DNA from: Lysinibacillus fusiformis
GTDB taxonomy: Bacteria > Bacillota > Bacilli > Bacillales_A > Planococcaceae
Reading direction: 5' to 3'
DNA length: 64,000 nucleotides
Assembly: GCF_016925635.1 (NCBI RefSeq)
Contig: NZ_CP070490.1
Location: forward strand, 682,001 to 746,000
Made by a program: the position numbers and the translations under genes. Each line of letters opens with the position of its first letter. Within the stretch, counting starts at the first letter, position 1. Below are positions 25,726 to 37,441 of this stretch, one piece after another. The notes under the pieces were generated by a model. It did not search any database. It saw only the letters and a list, made by a program, of their open reading frames with translations, and was not told the DNA's origin.

Positions 25726-25744
25726 GATATTGATTCTCATTATC
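25726..25744. promoter_or_regulatory. Fur box of the iron-binding lipoprotein gene
   Basis: GATATTGATTCTCATTATC matches 17 of 19 positions of the Fur consensus GATAATGATTATCATTATC. Confidence 0.8.
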
Positions 25745-25829
25745 ATTTTAGTATGTATTCTTTCAAAAATCCAGTACTATTTCGATATATTATAAATATC
25801 CATTTTCATTCGCAACGTAAAAACACAAA

Positions 25830-25866
25830 AAAGCCCCTAGTCACAAGTTTTGTTGTGACTAGGGGT
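25830..25866 (-). terminator. terminator of the suf operon
   Basis: A 15-bp stem AGCCCCTAGTCACAA with its partner, followed on the minus strand by TTTTTTGTG. It is 11 bp past the sufB stop. Confidence 0.9.
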
Positions 25867-25876
25867 TGCTAGTAAA

Positions 25877-27274
25877 TTAACCGATAGAACCTTCCATCTC
25901 GAACTTAATCAGACGGTTCATTTCTACTGCGTATTCCATTGGTAGTTCTTTTGTAAATGGCTCGATGAAGCCCATTACGATCATTTCTGTCGCCTCTTCT
26001 TCAGAAATTCCGCGAGACATTAAATAGAATAATTGTTCTTCAGATACTTTTGAAACTTTTGCTTCGTGCTCTAAAGATACATTATCATTTAAGATTTCGT
26101 TGTAAGGAATTGTATCAGAAGTCGATTGGTTATCCATGATCAGCGTATCACATTCAATGTTTGCACGTGCACCACTTGCTTTAGGACCGAAACGAACTTG
26201 TCCCATATACGTTACCTTACCACCTTGTTTAGCAATCGATTTAGAAACGATTGTTGAAGATGTGTTTGGTGCCATATGGATCATTTTTGCGCCAGCATGT
26301 TGGTGTTGTCCTTTACCTGCTAATGCAATCGATAATGTCATACCACGAGCACCTTCACCTTTTAGGATACATGCTGGGTATTTCATTGTTAATTTAGAAC
26401 CGATGTTACCATCAATCCATTCCATTGTACCGTTTTCTTCTACAACTGTACGTTTCGTTACAAGATTGTAAACATTGTTCGCCCAGTTTTGAATCGTTGT
26501 ATAACGGCAATATGCATCTTTACGTACAATGATTTCTACAACCGCTGAGTGTAAAGAGTTTGTTGTATAAACAGGAGCTGTACAACCTTCAACATAGTGT
26601 ACGTGAGCGCCTTCATCTACAATAATAAGTGTACGTTCGAATTGACCCATATTTTCAGAGTTAATACGGAAGTAAGCTTGTAATGGTGTTTCTACTTTAA
26701 CGCCTGGCGGTACATAAATAAATGATCCACCTGACCATACAGCCGAGTTTAATGCAGCAAATTTATTGTCCGTGTAAGGAATCACTTTGCCCCAATATTG
26801 TTTGAAAATATCTTCGTTTTCACGTAAAGCAGAGTCAGTATCTTTGAACACAATACCAAGATCTTCAAGGTCTTTTTTCATGTTGTGATAAACTACCTCA
26901 GACTCATACTGTGCGGATACACCTGCAAGATATTTTTGTTCTGCTTCTGGGATACCTAATTTATCAAAAGTTGCTTTGATTTCATCTGGTACTTCATCCC
27001 ATGACTTTTGTGTAGCTTCTGATGGTTTTACATAGTACGTAATTTCATCAAAATCTAAATCACCAAGATCGCCACCCCATTGTGGCATCGGTTTTGTATA
27101 AAATGTTTCAAGAGCTTTTAAGCGGTACTCCAGCATCCACTCTGGCTCTTTTTTCATATTTGAAATTTCACGGACGATTTCTTCTGTTAAACCACGTTTT
27201 GAACGGAAAATTGATACGTCCTTGTCATGGAAACCGTATTTGTAATCGCCGATATCAGGCATTTTTTTAGCCAT
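25877..27274 (-). CDS. sufB: Fe-S cluster assembly scaffold SufB
   Basis: 465 aa from ATG at 27272-27274, with GGAGGAGAAAAG upstream. It has the SufB/SufD beta-helix core with [19 protein letters not shown] and [19 protein letters not shown], and ends with [15 protein letters not shown]. SufB forms the SufBC2D complex and holds the nascent cluster. It is last in the sufC-sufD-sufS-sufU-sufB operon, the usual Bacillota order. Confidence 0.97.
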   Translation of the reverse strand: MAKKMPDIGDYKYGFHDKDVSIFRSKRGLTEEIVREISNMKKEPEWMLEYRLKALETFYTKPMPQWGGDLGDLDFDEITYYVKPSEATQKSWDEVPDEIKATFDKLGIPEAEQKYLAGVSAQYESEVVYHNMKKDLEDLGIVFKDTDSALRENEDIFKQYWGKVIPYTDNKFAALNSAVWSGGSFIYVPPGVKVETPLQAYFRINSENMGQFERTLIIVDEGAHVHYVEGCTAPVYTTNSLHSAVVEIIVRKDAYCRYTTIQNWANNVYNLVTKRTVVEENGTMEWIDGNIGSKLTMKYPACILKGEGARGMTLSIALAGKGQHQHAGAKMIHMAPNTSSTIVSKSIAKQGGKVTYMGQVRFGPKASGARANIECDTLIMDNQSTSDTIPYNEILNDNVSLEHEAKVSKVSEEQLFYLMSRGISEEEATEMIVMGFIEPFTKELPMEYAVEMNRLIKFEMEGSIG

Positions 27275-27374
27275 CTTTTCTCCTCCGTTCGTTGAGATGT
27301 ATTTTTCGAGGTATTCATCCCTTGCCTTGAGTGAAAACTTAGTAGCTTTCACTCATGCAACAAGGAAGCAAGAT

Positions 27375-30326
<2,952 letters not shown>

Positions 30327-30344
30327 GCTAGTTCGTCCTCCTTC

Positions 30345-31124
30345 TTATGCTTCTTGTTCTTCTGTTTCTTCTTCGATTCCTAATTCTTTTTTAATCCAGT
30401 CATAACCTTCTGCTTCTAAGCGTTGTGCAAGCTCTGCACCACCTGATTTCACAACACGTCCTTGCATCATTACGTGTACATGGTCTGGTGTAATGTAGTT
30501 TAATAGGCGTTGATAGTGTGTAATCATTAAGCAGCCAAAGCCTTCACCGCGCATTGCATTGATGCCTTTTGATACAACTTTCAATGCATCGATATCAAGA
30601 CCAGAGTCAATTTCATCTAAGATCGCAATTGTTGGTTTGATCATCATTAATTGAAGAATCTCATTACGTTTTTTCTCACCACCAGAGAAACCTTCATTTA
30701 AATAACGTTGAGCCATATCTTCATTCATTTCAAGGAATTCCATGTTTTTATCTAATTCACGGATAAATTTCATTAATGAAATTTCATCGCCTTCTTCACG
30801 ACGCGCATTAATTGCTGAACGTAAGAAATCAGCATTTGTTACACCAGCAATTTCAGAAGGATATTGCATTGCTAGGAATAAACCAGCTTGAGCACGCTCA
30901 TCCACTTCCATTTCAAGCACATCTTCGCCATCAAGCTCAACAGTTCCTGAAGTTACTTCATACTTAGGATGACCCATAATAGCAGAAGCTAGTGTTGATT
31001 TACCAGTTCCGTTTGGTCCCATGATTGCGTGAATTTCGTTTGTATTAATTGTAAGATTTACGCCTTTTAAAATCTCTTTTCCGTCGATAGCAACGTGAAG
31101 ATCTTTAATAACTAAAGTTGACAT
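30345..31124 (-). CDS. sufC: Fe-S assembly ATPase SufC
   Basis: 259 aa from ATG at 31122-31124, with TGGAGG upstream. The ABC ATPase motifs are complete: Walker A GPNGTGKST, signature FSGGEKKR, and Walker B AILDEIDSGLD. It powers conformational changes in SufBC2D. It is the first gene of the suf operon, with a promoter at 31185-31213. Confidence 0.97.
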   Translation of the reverse strand: MSTLVIKDLHVAIDGKEILKGVNLTINTNEIHAIMGPNGTGKSTLASAIMGHPKYEVTSGTVELDGEDVLEMEVDERAQAGLFLAMQYPSEIAGVTNADFLRSAINARREEGDEISLMKFIRELDKNMEFLEMNEDMAQRYLNEGFSGGEKKRNEILQLMMIKPTIAILDEIDSGLDIDALKVVSKGINAMRGEGFGCLMITHYQRLLNYITPDHVHVMMQGRVVKSGGAELAQRLEAEGYDWIKKELGIEEETEEQEA

Positions 31125-31184
31125 GAAAATACCTCCATAGTGTTCAGTGAATGGGTCAACCATTCCTTAATTATCATCATTCTA

Positions 31185-31213
31185 ATCTTAACTGAAAATC
31201 GTTCTCTATGCAA
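31185..31213 (-). promoter_or_regulatory. SigmaA-type promoter of the suf operon
   Basis: On the minus strand TTGCAT (31208-31213), a 17-bp spacer and TAAGAT (31185-31190) precede sufC by about 60 bp. Confidence 0.6.
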
Positions 31214-31551
31214 ACCATTTCAATTACTTTCACATTCCTCAAATAAAATCTTGTAAAATAAAGACTTTGTAAGCATTTTCAGATTATTACTACTTCACCT
31301 AAACAATGAGAATAGACTTTCTTCATTTTCAATGAAATATCTATAATTGAGAATCGATTTCATCTAGCTACATAGTGAAAACCTCATGAAAAGTGCTAAT
31401 TGTAGCGGTTTTGTGACAAATTAGCATAAACAACCATATCTATACTATAACCTATTTCATTAAAATGGAATCAATTAAAGCCCATATTGTAAGAAAGAAA
31501 TTTTGCTATAAAGAAATGAACCATATCTTGAAAGGAAAGCGTGTATAAATT
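31214..31551. other. non-coding stretch upstream of the suf operon
   Basis: AT-rich, with no credible gene. A partly symmetrical word around 31345-31365 (TTGAGAATCGATTTCAT) is reminiscent of half a Fur site but is not convincing. There is no riboswitch fold that I recognise. Confidence 0.5.
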
Positions 31552-31593
31552 AAAAGGTAGAAACGTTGATGGTATCCAACATTTCTACCTTTT
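31552..31593 (-). terminator. terminator of the response regulator gene
   Basis: The arms AAAAGGTAGAAA-CGTTG and CAAC-ATTTCTACCTTTT form a long stem, with A and T runs on both strands. Confidence 0.85.
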
Positions 31594-31598
31594 CTCAA

Positions 31599-32363
31599 TC
31601 AGCCTAGATGATATGCCCATAAATATCCTTTTGATTCCAGTAAAAAAGCATCCGCATCTGAAGTGGAAGTAACAATAATTGCATCATTCGTCTTCAGCTC
31701 ATAGCCATCATTTACACGTTCTATCTGAATGGGTAAACTTAGCTCGATAAAAAGCTGACGCAGACGGTAGATTGTACTATAAAGATTGGCTAACGCCCTT
31801 TTCTCTTCTAAATTGGGCCAAATATCATCTAAAATACGATATTTTGATACTACATTTCCTTCATTGACTAATAGATAATAAAAAAGTTCCTCTGTGACCT
31901 TTGTTCGCCATTTAATAGCTTTGTCATTTAACCTTGCTCCAACTTCACCTTTCAATCTAACTTCCAACTTCGTAGCATTTTGCTTCGTTTGACGTCCATA
32001 ATATTTCGTCAGTCTTTCATTTATTTGAAGTACAATACTCGGAGTCATTGGCTTTAATACATAATCTAATGCTTGCACTCGAAACGCATCAACAGCGTAT
32101 TTTGCATATGCTGTTGAAAAAATAATTGGAACATCTATGCCTTCTTCTACTAAATGAGCCGCAAGCTCTAATCCATTCATCTTAGGCATTTCAATATCTA
32201 AAATAATCGCATCATATTCACCTTTAATGGTCAAAATTTGAGTTGTCGCTTCTATAGGAGATGTAAAGGAAGCAATAACCTTAAAAATCCCCTCTTTTTC
32301 AAGTAATAGTTTGTGCAAATCTAAAATCGGCTGTTCATCCTCTACCATAATAATTCTCCACAT
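31599..32363 (-). CDS. response regulator with SARP-like winged-helix output
   Basis: 254 aa, ATG preceded by AAAGGAG. The REC domain covers residues 1-120, with IIMVEDEQP (acidic pocket), AIILDIEMPKMNG (phospho-acceptor Asp), STAYAK and LKPMTP. The output region (WRTKVTEELFYYLLVNEGNV, then ALANLYSTIYRLRQLF) resembles an OmpR/SARP-type winged helix. It overlaps the kinase gene by 29 bp and is clearly its partner. Target genes are unknown. Candidates are the neighbouring polysaccharide operon or the kinase operon itself. Confidence 0.88.
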   Translation of the reverse strand: MWRIIMVEDEQPILDLHKLLLEKEGIFKVIASFTSPIEATTQILTIKGEYDAIILDIEMPKMNGLELAAHLVEEGIDVPIIFSTAYAKYAVDAFRVQALDYVLKPMTPSIVLQINERLTKYYGRQTKQNATKLEVRLKGEVGARLNDKAIKWRTKVTEELFYYLLVNEGNVVSKYRILDDIWPNLEEKRALANLYSTIYRLRQLFIELSLPIQIERVNDGYELKTNDAIIVTSTSDADAFLLESKGYLWAYHLG

Positions 32364-33672
32364 ATGGAAGCTCCTTTAAAGGTTGTATAAATACCATTGT
32401 TGTCCCTTCATCTTTCTTTGAAGTAATCGAAAGAGTAGCATGCGGTATTTCTTTTACTCGACGTAAAACATTCATGAGGCCGATGCCATTTGAAAATATA
32501 GTTTCACCATGGTTTAAAGCTTTTACCTGTTCCTCAGTCATACCAACGCCATCATCCATCACTCGAATGCTAAGATGATTTTGCTGCCTTTTTATTTCAA
32601 TAGTAACTGTTCCATTTCCATCCTTTTCAAAAATCCCGTGACGAATGGCATTTTCGACTAACGGCTGAATCAGTAGACTTGGAATTTCTACCGTTGATGC
32701 ATCTAATGTCTCTTCTATTGTTAATATAACAGTTAGCTTATTGCCAAAGCGAGCTTGTTCGATCTCTACATAAGCACGTATGATTTCAAGCTCTTTCTCT
32801 AATGTTGCGCGTTGTTCATCCTTACCTGATTCTAATATAGAACGTAGGTAGGTAGATAGCATCGTTAATAAATGTCCTGCACGCTCACCATCTGTATAAC
32901 AAAACGAAATAATACTGCTGAGTGCATTGTATAAAAAATGTGGATTAATTTGTGCCTGTAGAAAAGCCATTTCGTGTTGTATTGCTTTGCCCATAGCCTC
33001 TTTAGTTAATGCAATGGCAGATAAACGTGTAATTAACATTTCTTTTGTAGCTGGTTTACGGATATAATCATTTGCTCCTGATTCTAAGACAAGTGAAATA
33101 TTGGTTGGATATTCATTGGCTACTAACATAATAATCGGTAAATCTATATAACTAAAATACTGTCTTATATGTTTCGTTAGAGCAATACCTCCCATTCCAG
33201 GCATCACTTCATCTATCAATAAAAAATCAGGTTTTTTTTGCTGAATAATAGTAAGTGCTTCTTCTGGGCAATGCACAACCTCTATAAAATATTGATTTTG
33301 TAGAAGAGTTTGTAACACTTCTGCATGTATGACATCATCCTCAACTATGAGTAACTTCGGCAAGTTTTCATTGAACGGTGTCTGTTTGTTCCATATGACA
33401 TTCATTTCATTATCTTTTAGCACTTCCTCATAACCCCCAAATGGCAAAGTGATGTTGAAACGAATGCCATTTTGTAATAAATCTATTGAATATGCGCCTT
33501 TCATCTGTTCAATGATGGCTTTCCCAATGGACTGACCCGTTTCATCTGCTGCAATTTGCTTTATAGGCTCTGCCCCAGTTCCTTCAACCGAAATTCTTAC
33601 GTCTGTATTAAGATGTAAAACCGTTAAAATGACATCCCCATTCACAGCATGAGAAATAGCTGTTTCAAGCAC
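32335..33672 (-). CDS. hybrid sensor kinase, C-terminal part (receiver plus LytS-type kinase)
   Basis: 445 aa from GTG at 33670-33672, but the same frame continues upstream to the A8 tract at about 33770. There it joins the 33762-35279 gene by a one-base shift. Domain order: a degenerate first ATPase domain, a REC domain (LLIVEDDVIHAE, FLLIDEVMPGMGG, YIRKPA), a His_kinase region with QINPHFLYNALSSI (phospho-His) and a complete HATPase (LLIQPLVENAIRHG, DDGVGM, GIGLMNVLRRV). So the LytS-like half looks catalytically complete. No ribosome binding site fits the GTG, which argues that it is made as part of the longer protein. Confidence 0.8.
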   Translation of the reverse strand: MLETAISHAVNGDVILTVLHLNTDVRISVEGTGAEPIKQIAADETGQSIGKAIIEQMKGAYSIDLLQNGIRFNITLPFGGYEEVLKDNEMNVIWNKQTPFNENLPKLLIVEDDVIHAEVLQTLLQNQYFIEVVHCPEEALTIIQQKKPDFLLIDEVMPGMGGIALTKHIRQYFSYIDLPIIMLVANEYPTNISLVLESGANDYIRKPATKEMLITRLSAIALTKEAMGKAIQHEMAFLQAQINPHFLYNALSSIISFCYTDGERAGHLLTMLSTYLRSILESGKDEQRATLEKELEIIRAYVEIEQARFGNKLTVILTIEETLDASTVEIPSLLIQPLVENAIRHGIFEKDGNGTVTIEIKRQQNHLSIRVMDDGVGMTEEQVKALNHGETIFSNGIGLMNVLRRVKEIPHATLSITSKKDEGTTMVFIQPLKELPYVENYYGRG

Positions 33673-33761
33673 CCTGTATAAGATTTGTCCTACTCGCTGC
33701 TCATCAGCTTGTACTAATAATTTTGGATTAATGTGCTTGTATACACAAATATTTTTGTTCT

Positions 33762-35279
33762 TTATTTTTTTTCGTGCATGGTTAATACATGCAGAATAAT
33801 CATTTGAATATTGACTGGATGGACAGTTATTTGTAAATCTTGGAATCTTATCCGGGTAAAATCCTTCAAGTCATTTACTAAATATAATAAACGTTCTAGT
33901 TGTTGTTCTAGTAATTGTTGCTCACCCGTCATAGATTGATTTGACAAGGATTTTGTGATATTTAATGCATGATAAAGGGGTTGTTCTAATTCATTTGTTG
34001 TTACCTCTAAGAACGATTCCTTACCAATTGTTGCCTTTTCCAGACGTTGGTTATATAATTCAGCGTCTCTTGTTCGATTAATTAGTCGCATAGCCAAGAA
34101 AACATTCATATTTACTACAAAAAATAGCAGGCCAATGCGATTAAAAACATTTCGTCCTGAGAAAAAAAGCTGATCAAATGTTCCACTAACGCTAAAAATA
34201 AATAGAGATATTATCGTTGCACTTAATATGGCTAGTTCATTTTTTGGTACATGAGCACTTTTCGTCATCATCAAATACAATAATCTTCCAATTATTAATA
34301 ATGCTAAAAAATTTATATAGGTGAAAAATAGATATTGGAGATTTGATAAGGATCTTGCTGGTAAAAGGAGCGTTCCAACTCCATATAATATAAGAGGTGA
34401 CACAAATAACATAGCTGTCCTACGCTTCATCATGGCTGTTACAGTATAGACGAAGAACAGGAATAACATCACTGCATTCAAATACGTTATAAAATCTTGC
34501 AGACGAAAATACCACTCAAATGCTATAGAAGGAAACTCTCTATAAAGAGTTCGTTCACCCCTTGTACATACTAGAATTGCTAATGTAAAAAAATAGATTG
34601 CACTATAAAAAAACGCTTTATCTCTTATTCTTAATAAATACAAACTAAAATGAAAGATTGAAAATATCAATAACATGATGATGGTTGTTTTTTCTAAGTA
34701 CACATCTTGAATTACATCTTTTGCAAGAGCATCCGCTTCACCAATATCTATAGGAAATATAATGCCATGCCTAGCATTATAAAAATCTGCCACTTGTATT
34801 GTTATGGTTAATGATTCCGAAGAAGGTGAAAAATACACTTCATAAACAGGATTACTTGGTACTGATGCTTCTCGAGCAGTAGTAAGTGTACCATAGGATG
34901 CAGCGATCTCATTATTAATATAAAGTTGATGAGATGACCAAATATTTCGTACCCGAATACCTATTTTTTTGAAATGAGATGGTAGCTTAATTTTAAGTTG
35001 ATAAGTACCGTACTCTGCATCATTCTGCCATGGTCCGGGAACCTTTTCAATCGGAGCGTGATCAGGAAAATTAGCAGGTTCAAGAAATTTATTGCCTATA
35101 AACCGCCATTCTCCAGACAATGCTACAATCTCTTCCTCTTTTGTTATTTCTGATAAATCTAATAAACCATCCGTCGCCTGTAATTTAGTATGACTTGTAT
35201 CTTGATCGTTAAAAATTAAGTATGCTAACATGGCAATTGCTACTAAAATAAATAACCAGCTTAATCCTTTTCTTATCAT
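33762..35279 (-). CDS. hybrid sensor kinase, N-terminal part (7TMR-DISM sensor), ends at an A8 tract
   Basis: 505 aa from ATG at 35277-35279, with GAGGTGG upstream. There is one N-terminal membrane helix (WLFILVAIAMLAYLIF), an extracellular jelly-roll 7TMR-DISM domain (VPGPWQNDAEYGTYQLKI, then VRNIWSSHQLYINNE), seven membrane helices (about 205-385), and a HisKA-like segment TNELEQPLYHALNITKSL. In that segment Asn is where the phospho-His should be. It ends MHEKK at GAAAAAAAATAA. In the -1 frame the coding sequence continues as INPKLLVQADEQRVGQILYR into the 32335-33672 frame. The two are probably one kinase, either mutated or joined by slippage. Confidence 0.82.
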   Translation of the reverse strand: MIRKGLSWLFILVAIAMLAYLIFNDQDTSHTKLQATDGLLDLSEITKEEEIVALSGEWRFIGNKFLEPANFPDHAPIEKVPGPWQNDAEYGTYQLKIKLPSHFKKIGIRVRNIWSSHQLYINNEIAASYGTLTTAREASVPSNPVYEVYFSPSSESLTITIQVADFYNARHGIIFPIDIGEADALAKDVIQDVYLEKTTIIMLLIFSIFHFSLYLLRIRDKAFFYSAIYFFTLAILVCTRGERTLYREFPSIAFEWYFRLQDFITYLNAVMLFLFFVYTVTAMMKRRTAMLFVSPLILYGVGTLLLPARSLSNLQYLFFTYINFLALLIIGRLLYLMMTKSAHVPKNELAILSATIISLFIFSVSGTFDQLFFSGRNVFNRIGLLFFVVNMNVFLAMRLINRTRDAELYNQRLEKATIGKESFLEVTTNELEQPLYHALNITKSLSNQSMTGEQQLLEQQLERLLYLVNDLKDFTRIRFQDLQITVHPVNIQMIILHVLTMHEKK

Positions 35280-35434
35280 GAAACCCACCTCATCCCTATC
35301 GTACAAAAATAAACTCTCAAATATCTAACAGCTTATAATTTTTATTTTGACATTAACAGTCATTTTTCATCTTCAATAATATATAATTAAGGTATAATCA
35401 ATCTTATTTTTAGATTAATAGAGGTGAATTGTTA

Positions 35435-36337
35435 GTGGAGTTACGTCAATTACGCTATTTTGTAGAGGTTGCTGAACGTGAGCATATTTCAGAGGCTGCT
35501 GAGCATCTTCATGTAGCCCAATCTGCCATTAGTCGGCAAATCGCAAATCTTGAAGATGAGTTAGGCACCCCGTTATTTGAGCGAGTGGGACGAAATGTTA
35601 AATTAACCCCAATAGGGAAGACATTTCTTGAGCATACCATTACGGCATTAAAGGCCATTGATTTTGCAGCAAAGCAAGTGGAAGAATATCTTAATCCTGC
35701 GAAAGGCTCTATTAAAATCGGCTTTCCAACAAGTTTAGCTAGCTATGTTCTACCAACCGTTATTTCAGCCTTTAAACGCGAATACCCTGATTTACAATTT
35801 CAACTACGTCAAGGATCTTATCGATTTTTGATTGATGCAGTCAAAAATCGGGAGTTGAACCTAGCCTTTTTAGGACCCCTCCCCCCAAAGGACGAATCCA
35901 TTCAATCAACAATTCTGTTTACTGAAAATATTGCTGCACTCCTACCAGCCAATCATCCATTAGCTAAAAGAGAAAGCATACAGCTTGCAGAGTTGCGAAA
36001 TGATCTCTTTGTGTTATTTCCAGATGGCTATATTTTGCACAAGGTAGCGATGGATGCTTGTCGAGCTGCAGGCTTTTTACCAAATGTCATTTCAGAGGGG
36101 GAAGATTTGGATGCATTGAAGGGCTTAGTTGCTGCTGGCATAGGTGTTAGTCTATTACCAGAAAGCTCTCTATATGATTCAGCGGCTCGCTTTACCATAA
36201 AGGTTCCTATTGAATCTCCTACAATCCCTAGAACTGTTGGTATTATTTCACCAGTAAATCGAGAAATTGCCCCTTCAGAAATCATTTTCTTAGACTTTGT
36301 GAAAAACTTCTTTTCTCGTCTTTCTCAATTCCAATAA
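35435..36337 (+). CDS. gltC: LysR-type regulator GltC
   Basis: 300 aa from GTG at 35435, eight bases after GAGGTG. A TTG at 35429 is too close to that site. The N-terminal winged helix (ELRQLRYFVEVAEREHISEA, then LHVAQSAISRQIANLEDEL) and the effector domain (GFPTSLASYVLPTVISAFKR) closely resemble B. subtilis GltC. GltC activates the glutamate synthase genes gltAB and senses 2-oxoglutarate/glutamate. The gltAB genes are not adjacent in this window. The usual divergent neighbour is replaced by the sensor kinase gene. Confidence 0.85.
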   Translation: MELRQLRYFVEVAEREHISEAAEHLHVAQSAISRQIANLEDELGTPLFERVGRNVKLTPIGKTFLEHTITALKAIDFAAKQVEEYLNPAKGSIKIGFPTSLASYVLPTVISAFKREYPDLQFQLRQGSYRFLIDAVKNRELNLAFLGPLPPKDESIQSTILFTENIAALLPANHPLAKRESIQLAELRNDLFVLFPDGYILHKVAMDACRAAGFLPNVISEGEDLDALKGLVAAGIGVSLLPESSLYDSAARFTIKVPIESPTIPRTVGIISPVNREIAPSEIIFLDFVKNFFSRLSQFQ

Positions 36338-36363
36338 AAAATCGCCTTTTGGGCGATTTTTTT
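36337..36363. terminator. bidirectional terminator between gltC and the polysaccharide operon
   Basis: AAAATCGCC / GGGCGATTTT with a TTTT loop and T7 tail. It ends gltC and also lies past the GH18 stop. Confidence 0.85.
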
Positions 36364-36372
36364 GACTTCACA

Positions 36373-37419
36373 TTATTTAGTTGAATGCTCACCAATCCAT
36401 TGTAATGTTTTTGCGCCTAAGCCTCCTGCACGCCATAACACCACGTCATGATAGTTTCTCCTCTGTACATAATTCACCCATTTTTCAAGCGTTACTTGAT
36501 CAGCATACCAAACCTCATGGCTGGTATTACTATCATCTATATACGTAAAATAAACGGCTCCACTTGTCTTATCACGTTTCTTTTCTGCTTGTGTTTCAGC
36601 TAATATTTGCTCAGCCTCCAGCTCCGTTAAAGCAACTGTTTTACCTTCTGCTCCCCAATCGAAACCACCCGTAGCAAAGGCAATGGCTAAATCTTGATTT
36701 GACTTTTTGATCTTTTTCACTAAATCATTAAGAAAAGTAAAAGTGGCTTTCGCACCTGGCCCACTATGATAGCCATGAACATTATAGGCCATTACAGTAT
36801 AGGTCGGTCCATTTGGTAATTTTACATCAAATGGAAAACTTGGCTCTAGCACAACATGCAATGTCATATCCTTTTTAGAAAGCGCTTGGTACAGCTCTTT
36901 TAAAAAGAGGATATATTTTTTTAGGTCTTCTTGCGCTACCTTTTCATAATCAATCTCAATACCAGCCAATTGGTACTGTTCTGCTACCTCTAAAATATGG
37001 CTGATATGCTTTTTTCTAGCAGCAGAATCATATACCAATCTGTGCAAAAGCTTACTATCCTTTTGAACAGATGGAGCGTTATCTGTTACATAATCATTAA
37101 TAAACGTTAGGATCACATGATGTGAATTGGTAAATTGCTGCTGTGTTTGTTGCAGCATATCAATTGCATTTTCTGTTAAAAGCAATTCGTCTTTACTATT
37201 AAAATAAGCACCGAAAACCCTTAGATCTTGTAACCCTTGCTGAGAATTTTTCACATCCTCCATAGCCAATTTATTTTGCCATTCGGGTAACCAGATAGAC
37301 AATCGGAGCTTCTCCTTATTCTTTGTATCAACTTTTGCTACAGCTGCTGGCTCCTTACTAGGACTACAAGCCGTAATAAATAGGAGCGCTATACAGATAA
37401 ACAATACAAAATTCTTCAC
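36373..37419 (-). CDS. GH18-like glycoside hydrolase lipoprotein
   Basis: 348 aa. A lipoprotein signal has lipobox FITACS at Cys18. The TIM-barrel pattern of GH18/YdhD proteins is visible: LRLSIWLPEWQ, LRVFGAYFNS, LAGIEIDYEKV (catalytic-strand motif D-x-E with Glu retained, while the first Asp of DxxDxDxE is replaced), YTVMAYNVHGY, and VVLWRAGGLG at the end. It would cleave or bind N-acetylglucosamine-containing polymers at the membrane surface. It is the last gene of the polysaccharide operon, so trimming or release of the polymer is inferred. Confidence 0.82.
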   Translation of the reverse strand: MKNFVLFICIALLFITACSPSKEPAAVAKVDTKNKEKLRLSIWLPEWQNKLAMEDVKNSQQGLQDLRVFGAYFNSKDELLLTENAIDMLQQTQQQFTNSHHVILTFINDYVTDNAPSVQKDSKLLHRLVYDSAARKKHISHILEVAEQYQLAGIEIDYEKVAQEDLKKYILFLKELYQALSKKDMTLHVVLEPSFPFDVKLPNGPTYTVMAYNVHGYHSGPGAKATFTFLNDLVKKIKKSNQDLAIAFATGGFDWGAEGKTVALTELEAEQILAETQAEKKRDKTSGAVYFTYIDDSNTSHEVWYADQVTLEKWVNYVQRRNYHDVVLWRAGGLGAKTLQWIGEHSTK

Positions 37420-37441
37420 TTGAATTAAATTTCACCTCAGT

